64,000 bases of DNA, from positions 1-64,000 of the forward strand of contig NZ_QLTA01000031.1 in assembly GCF_003269065.1 (NCBI RefSeq). The letters are read 5' to 3'. This DNA comes from Paracidovorax anthurii (GTDB taxonomy: Bacteria > Pseudomonadota > Gammaproteobacteria > Burkholderiales > Burkholderiaceae_C). Made by a program: the position numbers and the translations under genes. This document shows, piece after piece, positions 54,088 to 63,486 of the stretch. Position 1 is the stretch's first letter, and the number at the start of each line of letters is the position of its first letter. The notes under the pieces are model-generated. The model saw only the letters and a list, made by a program, of their open reading frames with translations, made no database searches and had not been told where the DNA came from.

Positions 54088-55740
54088 ATGCCCGCCCTGC
54101 TCTCCCCCGCCATCGCCACCACCCCCGTCCACGCCGTGCTGCAGGCCCTGCGCCAGCGCGCGGAAATCGCCCTCCTCGACGTGCGCGAGGAAGCGCTCTT
54201 CGCGCAGGGCCATCCGCTCTTCGCGGCCAACCTGCCGCTGGGGCGCATCGAGATCGAGGCCTGGGCCCGCTTGCCCCGGCGCTCCACGCCCATCGTGGTC
54301 TATGACGACGGCGAGGGCCTCGCCGCGCAGGCAGCGCGGGTGCTGCGGGAGCTGGGCTACACCGACGTCTCGGCGCTGGAAGGCGGCCTGCGGGGCTGGA
54401 GCGACGCGGGCGGCGAGCTGTTCATCGACGTGAACGTGCCCAGCAAGGCCTTCGGCGAATGGCTGGAAGCGCAGCGGCACACCCCCTCGCTCTCCGCCAC
54501 GGAAGTGAAGGCCCTGCTCGACGCGAAAGCGGACGTGGTGGTGCTGGACGCGCGCCGCTTCGACGAATACCAGACGATGAACATCCCCGGCAGCCTCAGC
54601 GTCCCCGGCGCCGAACTGGTGCTGCGCGCGCGCACGCTGGCGCCCGACCCGGCCACGCGCATCATCGTCAACTGCGCGGGCCGCACGCGCAGCATCATCG
54701 GCACGCAGTCGCTGGTGAACGCGGGCCTGTCCAACCCCGCGGCCGCGCTGCGCAACGGCACCATCGGCTGGCTGCTGGCCGGACAGGCGCTGGAGCATGG
54801 CGCCGCCCGGCGCTTCGGGCCGGTGGACGGCCCCGCGCGCGCCGACGCGGCCATCCGGGCCCGCGCCGTGGCCGACCGCGCGGGCGTGCGCCGCGCCACC
54901 GCCGCCGATCTGCGGCGCTTCGCGGAAGAATCCGCGCGCCGCACCACCTACCGCATCGACGTGCGCCCCCCCGAGGAATACGCGGCCGGCCACGTACCGG
55001 GCTGGCGCAACGTGCCCGGCGGGCAACTGGTGCAGGAAACCGACCACACCGCGCCCGTGCGCGGCGCGCGCATCGTGCTGCTGGACGGCGAGGACACCAC
55101 GCGCGCGAACATGACCGCCTCCTGGCTCGCGCAGATGGGCTGGGAGGCCTGGGTGTGGGACGCCGCCGACGCCGCCCGCACCGAGGCCGGTACCCCGCCG
55201 GCATTGGCGCCGGAACCCGCCGGCCCGCTCAACTGGGTATCGCCCCGGCAACTGGCCGGCTGGCTGGGCCTGTCCGCCGGCAGCGTGGACCGCGCCGACG
55301 GGCAGGCCGCGGCGGATGCGGCGGACGTGGTGGTGATCGACTTCACGGCCAGCGCGCGCCATGTGCAGCGCCACATCCCGGGCGCGTGGTTCGCCCTGCG
55401 CTCCCACCTGCCCGAGGCCCTGGCCGCCCTCCCCCGCGCCGGCCGCTACGTGCTCACCTGCGGCACCGGCTTCCTGGCCCGCTACGCCGCGCAGGACGTG
55501 GCCCGCGCCACCGGCGCCGCCGTCTCCGTGCTGGAGGGCGGCACCGAAGCCTGGATCGCCGCCGGGCTGCCCCTGGAACATGGCGAGGCCCGCCTCGCCT
55601 CGCCCCGCATCGACCGCTACCGCCGCCCCTACGAAGGCACCGACGCCCCCCGCGAAGCCATGCAGGCCTACCTGGACTGGGAATTCGGCCTGGTGGAGCA
55701 GCTCGCCCGCGACGGCACGCACGGCTTCTCCGCCCTCTGA
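54088..55740 (+). CDS. Four-domain rhodanese sulfurtransferase
   Basis: 550 aa with four tandem rhodanese domains. The loop that should hold the active Cys reads YDDGEG in domain 1 (no Cys), CAGRTRS in domain 2 (active), LDGEDT in domain 3 (no Cys) and CGTGFLA in domain 4 (active), so active and inactive domains alternate. The C-terminal ~35 residues (YEGTDAPREAMQAYLDWEFG) are helical. It likely transfers sulfane sulfur from thiosulfate or persulfides; paired with a thiol dioxygenase 49 nt upstream. No signal peptide, so cytoplasmic. Confidence 0.92.
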   Translation: MPALLSPAIATTPVHAVLQALRQRAEIALLDVREEALFAQGHPLFAANLPLGRIEIEAWARLPRRSTPIVVYDDGEGLAAQAARVLRELGYTDVSALEGGLRGWSDAGGELFIDVNVPSKAFGEWLEAQRHTPSLSATEVKALLDAKADVVVLDARRFDEYQTMNIPGSLSVPGAELVLRARTLAPDPATRIIVNCAGRTRSIIGTQSLVNAGLSNPAAALRNGTIGWLLAGQALEHGAARRFGPVDGPARADAAIRARAVADRAGVRRATAADLRRFAEESARRTTYRIDVRPPEEYAAGHVPGWRNVPGGQLVQETDHTAPVRGARIVLLDGEDTTRANMTASWLAQMGWEAWVWDAADAARTEAGTPPALAPEPAGPLNWVSPRQLAGWLGLSAGSVDRADGQAAADAADVVVIDFTASARHVQRHIPGAWFALRSHLPEALAALPRAGRYVLTCGTGFLARYAAQDVARATGAAVSVLEGGTEAWIAAGLPLEHGEARLASPRIDRYRRPYEGTDAPREAMQAYLDWEFGLVEQLARDGTHGFSAL

Positions 55741-55883
55741 GCCCCCGGGCGGAGCCGCGCCGAAAGCACAGGGGCGCGGCCCCCAGCCGGCAAGCCACCA
55801 TCCGCCCCTGGCCAGGCCGGTGCCGGAACGGCCCAAAGTGGAGATAGAATCCGCCGGCTGAAGCCACTGCAACGGTGGCTTGC

Positions 55884-55957
55884 GCGGGTGTAGTTCAATG
55901 GTAGAACGGCAGCTTCCCAAGCTTCATACGAGGGTTCGATTCCCTTCACCCGCTCCA
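55884..55957 (+). tRNA. tRNA-Gly (anticodon CCC)
   Basis: 74 nt with encoded CCA. Acceptor stem GCGGGTG/CACCCGC is perfect, D-arm TAGTTCAATGGTAGA, anticodon loop TTCCCAA (CCC), and T-arm GGGTTCGATTCCC; closely like E. coli tRNA-Gly(CCC). A perfect 7-bp hairpin AAGCCAC/GTGGCTT (55861-55881) ends 2 nt before the mature 5' end. It stands alone, just before the RHS region. Confidence 0.95.
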
Positions 55958-56345
55958 CTTCTCCTACGTTGTTGATTCATAACGATTGTCAGGAGATGTG
56001 AAGTGTCACAAACCCGCCGATGACTGCCTGCACATTCACGTGCAGTTCAGGGCCGAATTTCCCCCAATCCATGGAACGCTCAGGCAGCGCCGACGCCACT
56101 GCCGTTGCGCGGGCGATGGAAACTTCGCGGTAGCGGGCATGATGGAGCGCGCCGGGCGTGCCGTCGTTCGACGTGGAAGCCTTGAAGCACGGCTTCCGCG
56201 AGATACGGTGGCCTTGAGAGCGTAACTGCTGCGTGACTTTTGGTTAAGCTGAGCGGTCTGCCGGTTCGTGGCCGGCGGGCGAGATCAAGGCACGGCTTCC
56301 GCGTGCGGGGCCGGCAACACGTCAATATCCATGAAGGGGAGAGGA
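55958..56345. other. 388-bp gene-free region before the RHS gene
   Basis: No coding frame I can support. It contains a 14-bp direct repeat GCACGGCTTCCGCG at 56187-56200 and 56290-56303, 103 bp apart, and should carry the promoter of the RHS gene. No copy of the tRNA 3' end was seen here, so there is no evidence of an attachment site inside the window. Confidence 0.5.
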
Positions 56346-59300
56346 ATGCAGCGTTTGATGCACGGGGTGCGCTGGTCCGTGGACTGCGCCGTGGCTCGCG
56401 CCGTATTGCGCAGGTGGGAGGCGAAGCCTGCCTCAGGGGCCTGGGCGGCGCTGTGGCACTCCCTCATGGCCATGCTCCTGCTCCTGGGCCAGCACCCGCC
56501 TGCGCACGCGGCACTGAGCGCTGAATACATCTACTGCATGCCGGGGCGCGAATACTGCGGCTCGCCCTCCGACATGTCCGCGTACCTGCAGCGCACACGG
56601 CCCACCAAGCTCTGCACCTCGTACGGACCCGATGTGATCAAGCCCCTGACCTGGTCCACCCAGGTGCATCCCGACACCAGTGCACTCCTGGGGATCTACG
56701 AGTCCGCCGACTCCTGCAACCAGAACGGCCCCTACCGCGTGCTGGTCGTGTACGCCGATGCGGCCGGCTCGGCATGCCCCGCCAACAGCACCGCCGCCAA
56801 CGGCACCTGCACCTGCAACGCCAACTTCACCGAAGACCCGCTGGGCAACGTCTGCCTCCCCGCGACCCCCGACCCATCGCCCGGCATGTGCACGCCCTCG
56901 GGCACGCAGGCCGGCAACCCCATCCGCATGGCCAGCCAGGCCAAGGTCCGCACGGAGACGGACTGGAGCGGGCAAGGCCCCTCGGCCCTGTCCTTCACCC
57001 GCTACTACCAAAGCACCTGGGGCAGCGATCCCGCCCGCAGCGCAGGGCCGCTCGGCGCGGCCTGGAGCCACAACCACCACATCACCCTGAAGGCCAGCGC
57101 AGTGCCCACGGGCGATAGCGTCAGCATCACCGAGGGCGACGGCAGCCTGCGCGCCGCCTTCTTCAAGGCCAAAGGCACGAACACCTGGAACACCGCCGGC
57201 AGCGACGCCCTCACGCAGTTGCCCTCCGATGCCTGGGTCTACCGGCGCAGCGACGACGACGCCACCCTCGAATTCAGCAACGCCGGCCGGCTCCTCTCGA
57301 TCACCGCCCGCAACGGCTGGGTCACCACCTACACCTACCACGCCTCGGGCCGGCTGGCCTCCGTCTCCAACGCATTCGGACAGACGCTCTCCCTCGCCTA
57401 CGACAGTGCCGGCCGGCTCGCCTCCGTCACCGTGCCCGGCCCGCAGGTGATCGGCTACGCCTACGACGCCAGCGGGCGCCTCTCCAGCGTCACCACCCCC
57501 GACGGCCAGAGCCGCGCCTTCCTCTACGAGAACGGCGACTATCCGCAAGCCCTGACCGGCATCGTGGACGAGAGCGGAGCGCGCTGGGGCACCTTCGGCT
57601 ACGACGGCGCGGGCCGCGCCACCAGCACCGAGCTGGCCGGCGGCGTGGAGCGCTACCAGGTGAGCTACCCGGCCGGGGACGGCTCTGCCGCCACCGTGAC
57701 CGACCCCCTGGGCACCGTGCGCAGCTTCCACTACGGCCTGAACCAGGGCAAGCTGGCCGTCACCGGGGCCGACACGCCCGACGGCACCGGCCGGCCCGAC
57801 GCCGCCAGCCGCGTCCAGAACGCGCTGGGCCTGGTCGAATCGGAGACCGACTTCCTGGGCACGGTCACCACCTACCAGTGGGACACGGGCCGGCGGCTGC
57901 CCCTGGGCACCACGCAGGCGGCCGGCACCCCCGAGGCGCGCACCACCACGACCGAATGGCACCCGCAATGGCACCTGCCCGTGAAGGTCACGGAAGCCGG
58001 ACGCGAGACGGCCTACAGCTACGACGGCGCGGGCAACCTCCTCACCCGGACCGTCACCGACACCAGCGTCACCCCGGCGAGCACGCGCACCTGGAGCTGG
58101 ACCTACCACCCCTCGGGCCTCGTCGCCACGGCCACGGAGCCGAGCGGCGCGGTCACCACCTTCGGCTACGACGCGCAGGGCCACCTCACCCAGGCCACCA
58201 ACGCCCTGGGCCAGAGCGACACCTACACCCACGACGCGGCGGGCCGGGTGCTCACCCACACCGCCGCCACGGGCCTCGTGAGCCGCTACGCCTACGACCC
58301 GCGCGGGCGCCTGACGCGCCTGGAGCGCGGCGAGGAGGTCTCGCTCTACACCTACCGCCCCACCGGGCAGCTGGCCACCGCCAGCACCCCCGAGGGCTAC
58401 CAGATCACCTACCAATACGACGCGGCCCAGCGCCCCACGGGCTGGAGCGACAACCGGGGCGCGAGCGCCAGCTACACGCTCGACGGCCTGGGCAACCCGG
58501 TGGGCGAGACCATTGCCGACGCGCAAGGCCAGGCCGCCTGGCAGCTGGCGCGCAGCATCAACGGCCTCAACCGCGTGGAGAGCGTGACCCTGGGCGGTGC
58601 CGGCAGCGGCAGCAGCAGCAGCGTGACCACCGGCTTCGGCTACGACGCCAACGGCGAGCAGGTGCGCAGCACCGAGACGGTCGATGGCGCCAGCCACAGC
58701 ACCACCCTGGCACTGGATGCGCTGCGGCGCGTGAAGACCCTCACCAACGCGCAGAACGCCAGCGCCACGCTGGCCTACGACGCGCGGGATGCGGTGACCC
58801 AGGCCACGGACTTCCAGGGCGTGGCGACGGGATACACGCGTGATGCGCTGGGCAACGCGCTGCAGGAAAGCACGCCGGACGGCGGCCCGCTCACAACCAC
58901 CTACGACGCGCTGGGCCTGCCGCAGGCGATCACCGATGCCTTGGGGCGCGCCAGCAGCATCACGCGGGATGCGCTGGGCCGGCCCACGCAGATCGTGAGC
59001 AGCGCAGCGGGAAGCGGCACGGGCTCCCGCACCACGGTGCTGCGCTACGACCTGCCCGGCGCCGACTACAACGCCGAGGGCGCGCCGCAGGCCAGCGCCG
59101 GACATTTAAGTGAAATCCAGGACCCGGAGGTCACCACGCGCTACCAGCGCGACGTGCAAGGGCGCATCACGCGCAAGGTGGAGATCCTCGCCAATGGCGA
59201 CAGCCGCACACTGGGCTACCGCTACGTGGCCGCGGGCAGCGCGGGGGCGGGGCAGATCGGGGCGATCACCTACCCGAGCGGGCGGCAGCTGCAGTACCAG

Positions 59301-60983
59301 TACGACGCCACGGGCCAGCTCACGGGGCTGCAGTGGAACGGCCAGCCGCTGGTGGCGGGCCTCACCTGGAGCCCGCTGGGTCAGCCCACGGCCTGGCAGT
59401 GGAGCGGACTGAACCCGGGCCAGAGCGAGCAGCGCAGCTACACGGCGGCTGGCCAGCTGGCCGCGAGCCGGCTGCTGCCCGAGCTCGTGTGGGATGGCGC
59501 CGGGCGGGTGACCCGCATCCAGCAGCGCCACGCCCTGCCGGGAGCGGACAGCAGCCACACCGCCCAGCAGGCCACGCTCACGAGCGTGTTCACCTACGAC
59601 GCCGTGGGGCGCCTCACGGCCAGCGCCCACAGCGCGCCGGCGGACCTGACCTTGCCCCTGGGCTGGGGCCTGGGCGACACGCTGGGGGCGACGGCGAGCG
59701 GCTACGCATGGGATGCGAACGGCAACCGCACGCAGGTGCACCATACGAGCGCGACGGGCGCGGGAGCGGACACGCTGGAGCGGGTCTACACGCGGGTGGC
59801 GGGCAGCAACCGGCTGCAGGGGTATGCGGAGACCTTCACGCCGGCAGGGACGACCGCCAGCAGCACCCAGGTGAACTACAGCCAGGATGCGACGGGGGCG
59901 CTCACGAAGAAGGGAGACACCTACCTGCACTACGGGGTGGATGGGCGCATCGCGAAGGTGGGTGCGAGCAGCGACCCGGCCAACGCCCTGGCCGTCAGCT
60001 ACACGACGAATGCACTGGGCCAGCGGGTCTTCAAGCGCGATGCGCGCCTGTCAGGGGCAGACAACCCGGCCATCACGCAGCAGACGGTGTACGCGGAGGA
60101 CGGCATCGGCAGCACGGTGCTGGGGCAGTATGGCAACCGCAGGAGCGGCGACAGCGCAGCGCCTCCAGGCGAGACGGACAGCACGGAGGTGATCTGGCTG
60201 CCGACGGCGACGGGCCCGATGCCGGTGGCCGCGCAGATCAACGGGAGGCTCTATGCGATCGATGCGGACCATCTGAACACGCCGAGGCGCCTGACCAATG
60301 CCCAGGGCCAGGTGGTGTGGCAATGGCTGATTACGGGCTTCGGGGAGGCGAACCCGACGACCGGGGCGACGGGCTATGCGCAGAGCGGGGAGGCAGGTCT
60401 GCGCAGCTATGGCGAGGCGGTGCGGTTCGACCTGCGGTATGCGGGGCAGGTGTGGGACGAGGAGACGGGGCTGAGCTACAACCTGCACCGGTACTACGAC
60501 GCGGGGATGGGGAGGTATATCCAGGCGGACCCGATCGGGCTGGAAGGTGGGTGGAATCGATATCTATACGTTGATGGAAAGCCACTGAGCCACTCAGATC
60601 CGAATGGACTACAGCAGTACACGGGGCAAACGCCGCCTGAAAATATCCCTGGAGGACCATGGGAACCGAAACCAGGCCAACCGCCTGGTACCTTTCAGGG
60701 CCCGAAGCAACCGGGTGGTCGCGATATATGCAGATATGTGCCAGATGGAAACAATGGAGGCCCAGGTGGTGCCAGAAACGCCTATTGGAAGACAAAAGCA
60801 CCGAGTACTCCATGGGCACGCTTTGACCTCAATGGCAATCCAATTACCCCAGAGCAAGCACATCCGGGGAATCCACAAGTCAGACTGCCTGCACCATTCA
60901 CGGTACCTTGGAGTATTCCGCTATATCCATTGTTTTGCCCATTATGCAACGTACTTCTTCCACAGCCGAATAGTCCCGACTAA
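56346..60983 (+). CDS. RHS/YD-repeat polymorphic toxin
   Basis: 1545 aa. A Sec-like signal (AALWHSLMAMLLLLGQHPPA) leads to a Cys-containing N-terminal region, then dozens of YD repeats (e.g. YTYHASGRLASVSNAFGQTL), the RHS core end RYIQADPIGLEGGWNRYLY and DPNGL at ~1421. After it comes a variable tip of ~120 residues with NAYWKTKAPSTPWARFD and GNPITPEQAHPG, and a C-terminal CPLC motif. GC content falls sharply at the core-tip junction, as expected for exchangeable tips. RHS proteins form a shell around the cleaved toxic tip. GGGGAGAGGA precedes the ATG at 56346. The tip's activity is not certain. An immunity gene follows by 2 nt. Confidence 0.92.
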   Translation: MQRLMHGVRWSVDCAVARAVLRRWEAKPASGAWAALWHSLMAMLLLLGQHPPAHAALSAEYIYCMPGREYCGSPSDMSAYLQRTRPTKLCTSYGPDVIKPLTWSTQVHPDTSALLGIYESADSCNQNGPYRVLVVYADAAGSACPANSTAANGTCTCNANFTEDPLGNVCLPATPDPSPGMCTPSGTQAGNPIRMASQAKVRTETDWSGQGPSALSFTRYYQSTWGSDPARSAGPLGAAWSHNHHITLKASAVPTGDSVSITEGDGSLRAAFFKAKGTNTWNTAGSDALTQLPSDAWVYRRSDDDATLEFSNAGRLLSITARNGWVTTYTYHASGRLASVSNAFGQTLSLAYDSAGRLASVTVPGPQVIGYAYDASGRLSSVTTPDGQSRAFLYENGDYPQALTGIVDESGARWGTFGYDGAGRATSTELAGGVERYQVSYPAGDGSAATVTDPLGTVRSFHYGLNQGKLAVTGADTPDGTGRPDAASRVQNALGLVESETDFLGTVTTYQWDTGRRLPLGTTQAAGTPEARTTTTEWHPQWHLPVKVTEAGRETAYSYDGAGNLLTRTVTDTSVTPASTRTWSWTYHPSGLVATATEPSGAVTTFGYDAQGHLTQATNALGQSDTYTHDAAGRVLTHTAATGLVSRYAYDPRGRLTRLERGEEVSLYTYRPTGQLATASTPEGYQITYQYDAAQRPTGWSDNRGASASYTLDGLGNPVGETIADAQGQAAWQLARSINGLNRVESVTLGGAGSGSSSSVTTGFGYDANGEQVRSTETVDGASHSTTLALDALRRVKTLTNAQNASATLAYDARDAVTQATDFQGVATGYTRDALGNALQESTPDGGPLTTTYDALGLPQAITDALGRASSITRDALGRPTQIVSSAAGSGTGSRTTVLRYDLPGADYNAEGAPQASAGHLSEIQDPEVTTRYQRDVQGRITRKVEILANGDSRTLGYRYVAAGSAGAGQIGAITYPSGRQLQYQYDATGQLTGLQWNGQPLVAGLTWSPLGQPTAWQWSGLNPGQSEQRSYTAAGQLAASRLLPELVWDGAGRVTRIQQRHALPGADSSHTAQQATLTSVFTYDAVGRLTASAHSAPADLTLPLGWGLGDTLGATASGYAWDANGNRTQVHHTSATGAGADTLERVYTRVAGSNRLQGYAETFTPAGTTASSTQVNYSQDATGALTKKGDTYLHYGVDGRIAKVGASSDPANALAVSYTTNALGQRVFKRDARLSGADNPAITQQTVYAEDGIGSTVLGQYGNRRSGDSAAPPGETDSTEVIWLPTATGPMPVAAQINGRLYAIDADHLNTPRRLTNAQGQVVWQWLITGFGEANPTTGATGYAQSGEAGLRSYGEAVRFDLRYAGQVWDEETGLSYNLHRYYDAGMGRYIQADPIGLEGGWNRYLYVDGKPLSHSDPNGLQQYTGQTPPENIPGGPWEPKPGQPPGTFQGPKQPGGRDICRYVPDGNNGGPGGARNAYWKTKAPSTPWARFDLNGNPITPEQAHPGNPQVRLPAPFTVPWSIPLYPLFCPLCNVLLPQPNSPD

Positions 60984-60985
60984 TC

Positions 60986-61564
60986 ATGGCAAAAGTTCTT
61001 CAATCCGAAATCGCAAATTCCTATTTCCTTGAGCAAGGTGTCAAACTTGGCCCATGGAATTGCTTAGAAACCCCAAAATCAGAAGGCTCTTATGTTGCCA
61101 GTTCCTTTTGTACGGGGAAAAGTACCTATGAGCTGATAGCATTTTCCCAGCATATAGCGGGTTGGTTGACCAAGGGGCGCTGGAAGATTATCCAGATAGA
61201 TAACTCATCCCATTTTTATCCAGATCAAGAGTCAGTGCTTGGAGCGCTCTTATTGGGGCCCGCGCAGCCAATTGACCTGGCAAACAATCGAACGTACTTG
61301 TTTGAATTTGGTGCGAATGAAAGGATGAATTTCCAAGAAGAAGTGGTACTAGCATATGTAATAAATCTAATGTTAATCTATGAGGCTCATTGCTATGTAA
61401 TCTCGTCTGGCGGAGAAATGGGGGAAATGATCGCAATACAGGATGGGGTCGTCTATTTCTATGGCAACAGAGTTCGTCTTTCACAAGCAAAAGATCTCTT
61501 GACAGAACTCCAGACCGATCCACTCCGACCCGCTGCGTGGACGCAATTATCGGAATCCACCTGA
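60986..61564 (+). CDS. Predicted immunity protein for the RHS tip
   Basis: 192 aa, AT-rich codons unlike the RHS core, starting 2 nt after the RHS stop. I recognise no family; residues ~95-145 contain a hydrophobic segment (VVLAYVINLMLIYEAHCYVI), otherwise it looks soluble. Its position directly after a variable toxin tip is the usual place of the cognate immunity gene, which would neutralise the toxin in the producing cell. Confidence 0.75.
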   Translation: MAKVLQSEIANSYFLEQGVKLGPWNCLETPKSEGSYVASSFCTGKSTYELIAFSQHIAGWLTKGRWKIIQIDNSSHFYPDQESVLGALLLGPAQPIDLANNRTYLFEFGANERMNFQEEVVLAYVINLMLIYEAHCYVISSGGEMGEMIAIQDGVVYFYGNRVRLSQAKDLLTELQTDPLRPAAWTQLSEST

Positions 61565-61874
61565 ATATCCGATAGGCAAGAATTTTAATTTGATGCGAAA
61601 TCGGTGTGCAGCAGGTCGTTCGAGAAATAAGATAAGCAGTACTTCCTCTACAAACGCGCAGGTCCAATTTTCCATATTTCTAGTGCAAATAGATGATAAC
61701 AGCCTCTTCTTTATTGCTGCATTTCTAATAGCAAGCCATTGAATGAATCCGGTGACATGAATATGTTTTGGTTTTGACCAAACGGGTTCGCGCACAACTA
61801 TCCGTCAGAGGCTCCGAAATGCCGCTGTCTGGAAGCGACACCCTGCAGCGGTTCACTGGCGTCTGGAGACTGGG
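61565..61874. other. 310-bp low-GC stretch without recognised gene
   Basis: Between the immunity gene and the next RHS core remnant. About 45% GC. No frame of useful length with a ribosome-binding site; it may hold the decayed 5' part of a former cassette. Confidence 0.5.
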
Positions 61875-62458
61875 GTTGTGGCAGTGGCTCATCACGGGTT
61901 TGGGGAAGTGAACCCGACCACTGGGCGACCGGCTATGTGCAGAGCGAGATGTATATCCAGGTCGATCCGATCAGACTCGACGGGGGATGGAATAGGCTCC
62001 TTTATGTAGACTGGAATCCATTGAGCTTTATTGATCCAGAAGGCTTGGTTGATTTGCACAACGATGGATTAATAAGTGTTAATGCTTACCCAGGAAAGCC
62101 TGCAGGCGGTAACGAGCACGCACGACATGGATTTGATCAGAATTATCACGTGCACATACGTGACTCTGCTGGCAGAGACGTCCGAATTTCTACGAAGACG
62201 TGGCGCCCTCTGACTTCACAAGCTCAAAAGCTCTACGATCAGTCAGAAGCTATCCGTAATTTCTGTGATGGCTTGTCCGACGGAGAGAAGAAATTCTTTG
62301 ATCATGTTAATCGACAGGTGTTTCATAGGAGCTATTCAATAATCAATCAGATGCTACGGCTTTGGGGATGGCGTGGACGCGCTGCTGGACGATCAGAGGA
62401 GTTAATCGAAAATGAAACAGCAAAGAATCGTGAACTATGCCGTACCAGCAATGGCTGA
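61875..62458 (+). pseudogene. Displaced RHS core fragment with orphan toxin tip 2
   Basis: 61875-62046 aligns with the end of the intact RHS core: WQWLITG, GYVQSE, then YIQVDPIRLDGGWNRLLYVD and SFIDPEGL. Relative to the intact core it has two 1-bp deletions near 61900-61925 and a deletion of ~110 bp before ATGTATATCC (61951). From 62047 an intact ~137-residue tip frame follows (HDNDGL-like start, NEHARHGFDQNYHVHIRDSA, TKTWRPLTSQAQ), with His-rich nuclease-like look but no sure family. Without an RHS N-terminus it is a silent cassette that could be recombined onto the intact gene. Confidence 0.8.
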
Positions 62459-62753
62459 ATTCATCAAAGACCAATGGGCAGATGAAATTGCAGTGCTACT
62501 AGAAACTACCCCGGAGAGCGTCCGAAATGATGACTTCGATCTATTCACCGTCCCACTGACATCAGTGCGCATTGAATTGATGGATGGATCGTTCGCTGAT
62601 TTTCGTTCCGCCTGTTTTCTTGTAAGCAGAAAGAAGAGAGCTATTGCAGTTTTAACTGAGCACTGTGGTTATCACATATTTCCAATTCATGAGGCCAAGA
62701 TTTATTGCAATGGCAATCTGACTCACCAGCAGACTGGTGCAGATTATCCATAG
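62412..62753 (+). CDS. Predicted immunity protein for orphan tip 2
   Basis: 113 aa. It overlaps the end of the orphan tip frame, either from ATG 62412 or more likely from ATG 62451, where ATGGCTGA joins start and stop. Acidic, soluble, SUKH/Imm-sized, with IRIELMDGSFADFRSACFLV-like beta strands. No family can be named with confidence. It keeps the tip-immunity order seen for the intact RHS gene. Confidence 0.65.
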   Translation: MKQQRIVNYAVPAMAEFIKDQWADEIAVLLETTPESVRNDDFDLFTVPLTSVRIELMDGSFADFRSACFLVSRKKRAIAVLTEHCGYHIFPIHEAKIYCNGNLTHQQTGADYP

Positions 62754-62821
62754 GACGGACTTAGGTTCGAAGTGCAACACCTAAACCTCAAATAACTTGC
62801 ACGGATGAATTCGCGATACAC

Positions 62822-62920
62822 GCCGAGGGGCTGACAAAGCAGGGAGGCACTTGCCTGCACTACGGCGTGGATGGGCGCATTACCAGGGTGGGCGCGAGCA
62901 ATGACCCGGAGGAGTTCTGA
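62822..62920 (+). pseudogene. Short RHS core fragment
   Basis: Aligns with 59893-59990 of the intact RHS gene: GLTKQGGTCLHYGVDGRI then TRVGASNDP versus ALTKKGDTYLHYGVDGRI. It ends in TGA directly before the ATG of the next immunity gene. A relic of a recombination event inside the core. Confidence 0.75.
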
Positions 62921-63445
62921 ATGAAATCAAAATGGATAAACACATCCGGCGGACCATTGGTTGTCGCCTCAAAAATATGCGCTAATATTTGGATGGGAGT
63001 TGATGGAAGCTCCGCTGGCCACACGGATTCCGATTATGAACGCGCTTGTGATGTTGAAGATTATTTGGACGCCATAGACTGCGGCGACAGCAAAGTTCTA
63101 GTTCTTGGCGACGAACCATTGCAGTCTGCATTCTTTGTTGTTGATGATGTTTTATTTGTGCCGCGCTGGGTTTATTGTGAATCTTATGAATTGGCAGATT
63201 CCGTCATAAGAACAATCCCTGCCAGCAATCTTTGTGAATTGAGCGGAGTTCAATTTTTACAGAACGATTCAAGCATGATCCTGTTTGATTCCGCAACTAG
63301 CCTGAAGTTTAGCAATGGTGATTATTCAGAAATTGATGCACCTCCTGGAGACTACATCGTAACTACGGAGTCTTTGAAGAGAGATAAATCTCACGAATTC
63401 ATCATCCACAGATTCATCAGAAGGAATTCTTCTGAGAAGGTATAA
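62921..63445 (+). CDS. Imm21-like immunity protein
   Basis: 174 aa. WINTSGGPLVVASKICANIW, then SDYERACDVEDYLDAIDCG and VLVLGDEPLQSAFF match the general pattern I associate with the immunity protein 21 family. It has no toxin tip before it, only a core fragment, so it is an orphan immunity gene that may protect against neighbours' toxins. Low GC, like the other cassette genes. Confidence 0.75.
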   Translation: MKSKWINTSGGPLVVASKICANIWMGVDGSSAGHTDSDYERACDVEDYLDAIDCGDSKVLVLGDEPLQSAFFVVDDVLFVPRWVYCESYELADSVIRTIPASNLCELSGVQFLQNDSSMILFDSATSLKFSNGDYSEIDAPPGDYIVTTESLKRDKSHEFIIHRFIRRNSSEKV

Positions 63446-63486
63446 ATAAAATCAACTTTCTGGAGATCTCAAAATACCCAGGGGTA

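Noticed and set aside
54088-55740. CRISPR-like or tandem DNA repeats in the repeat-protein genes
   Set aside because: Internal similarity in the rhodanese and RHS genes is at protein level; no spaced direct DNA repeats were found anywhere in the window.
55884-56345. tRNA-Gly as integration site of a mobile island carrying the RHS locus
   Set aside because: No duplicated tRNA 3' end, integrase or transposase is visible in the window.
56346-60983. RHS gene as a type VI secretion effector
   Set aside because: No VgrG, PAAR or EagR-type gene is near, and the N-terminus looks like a Sec signal.
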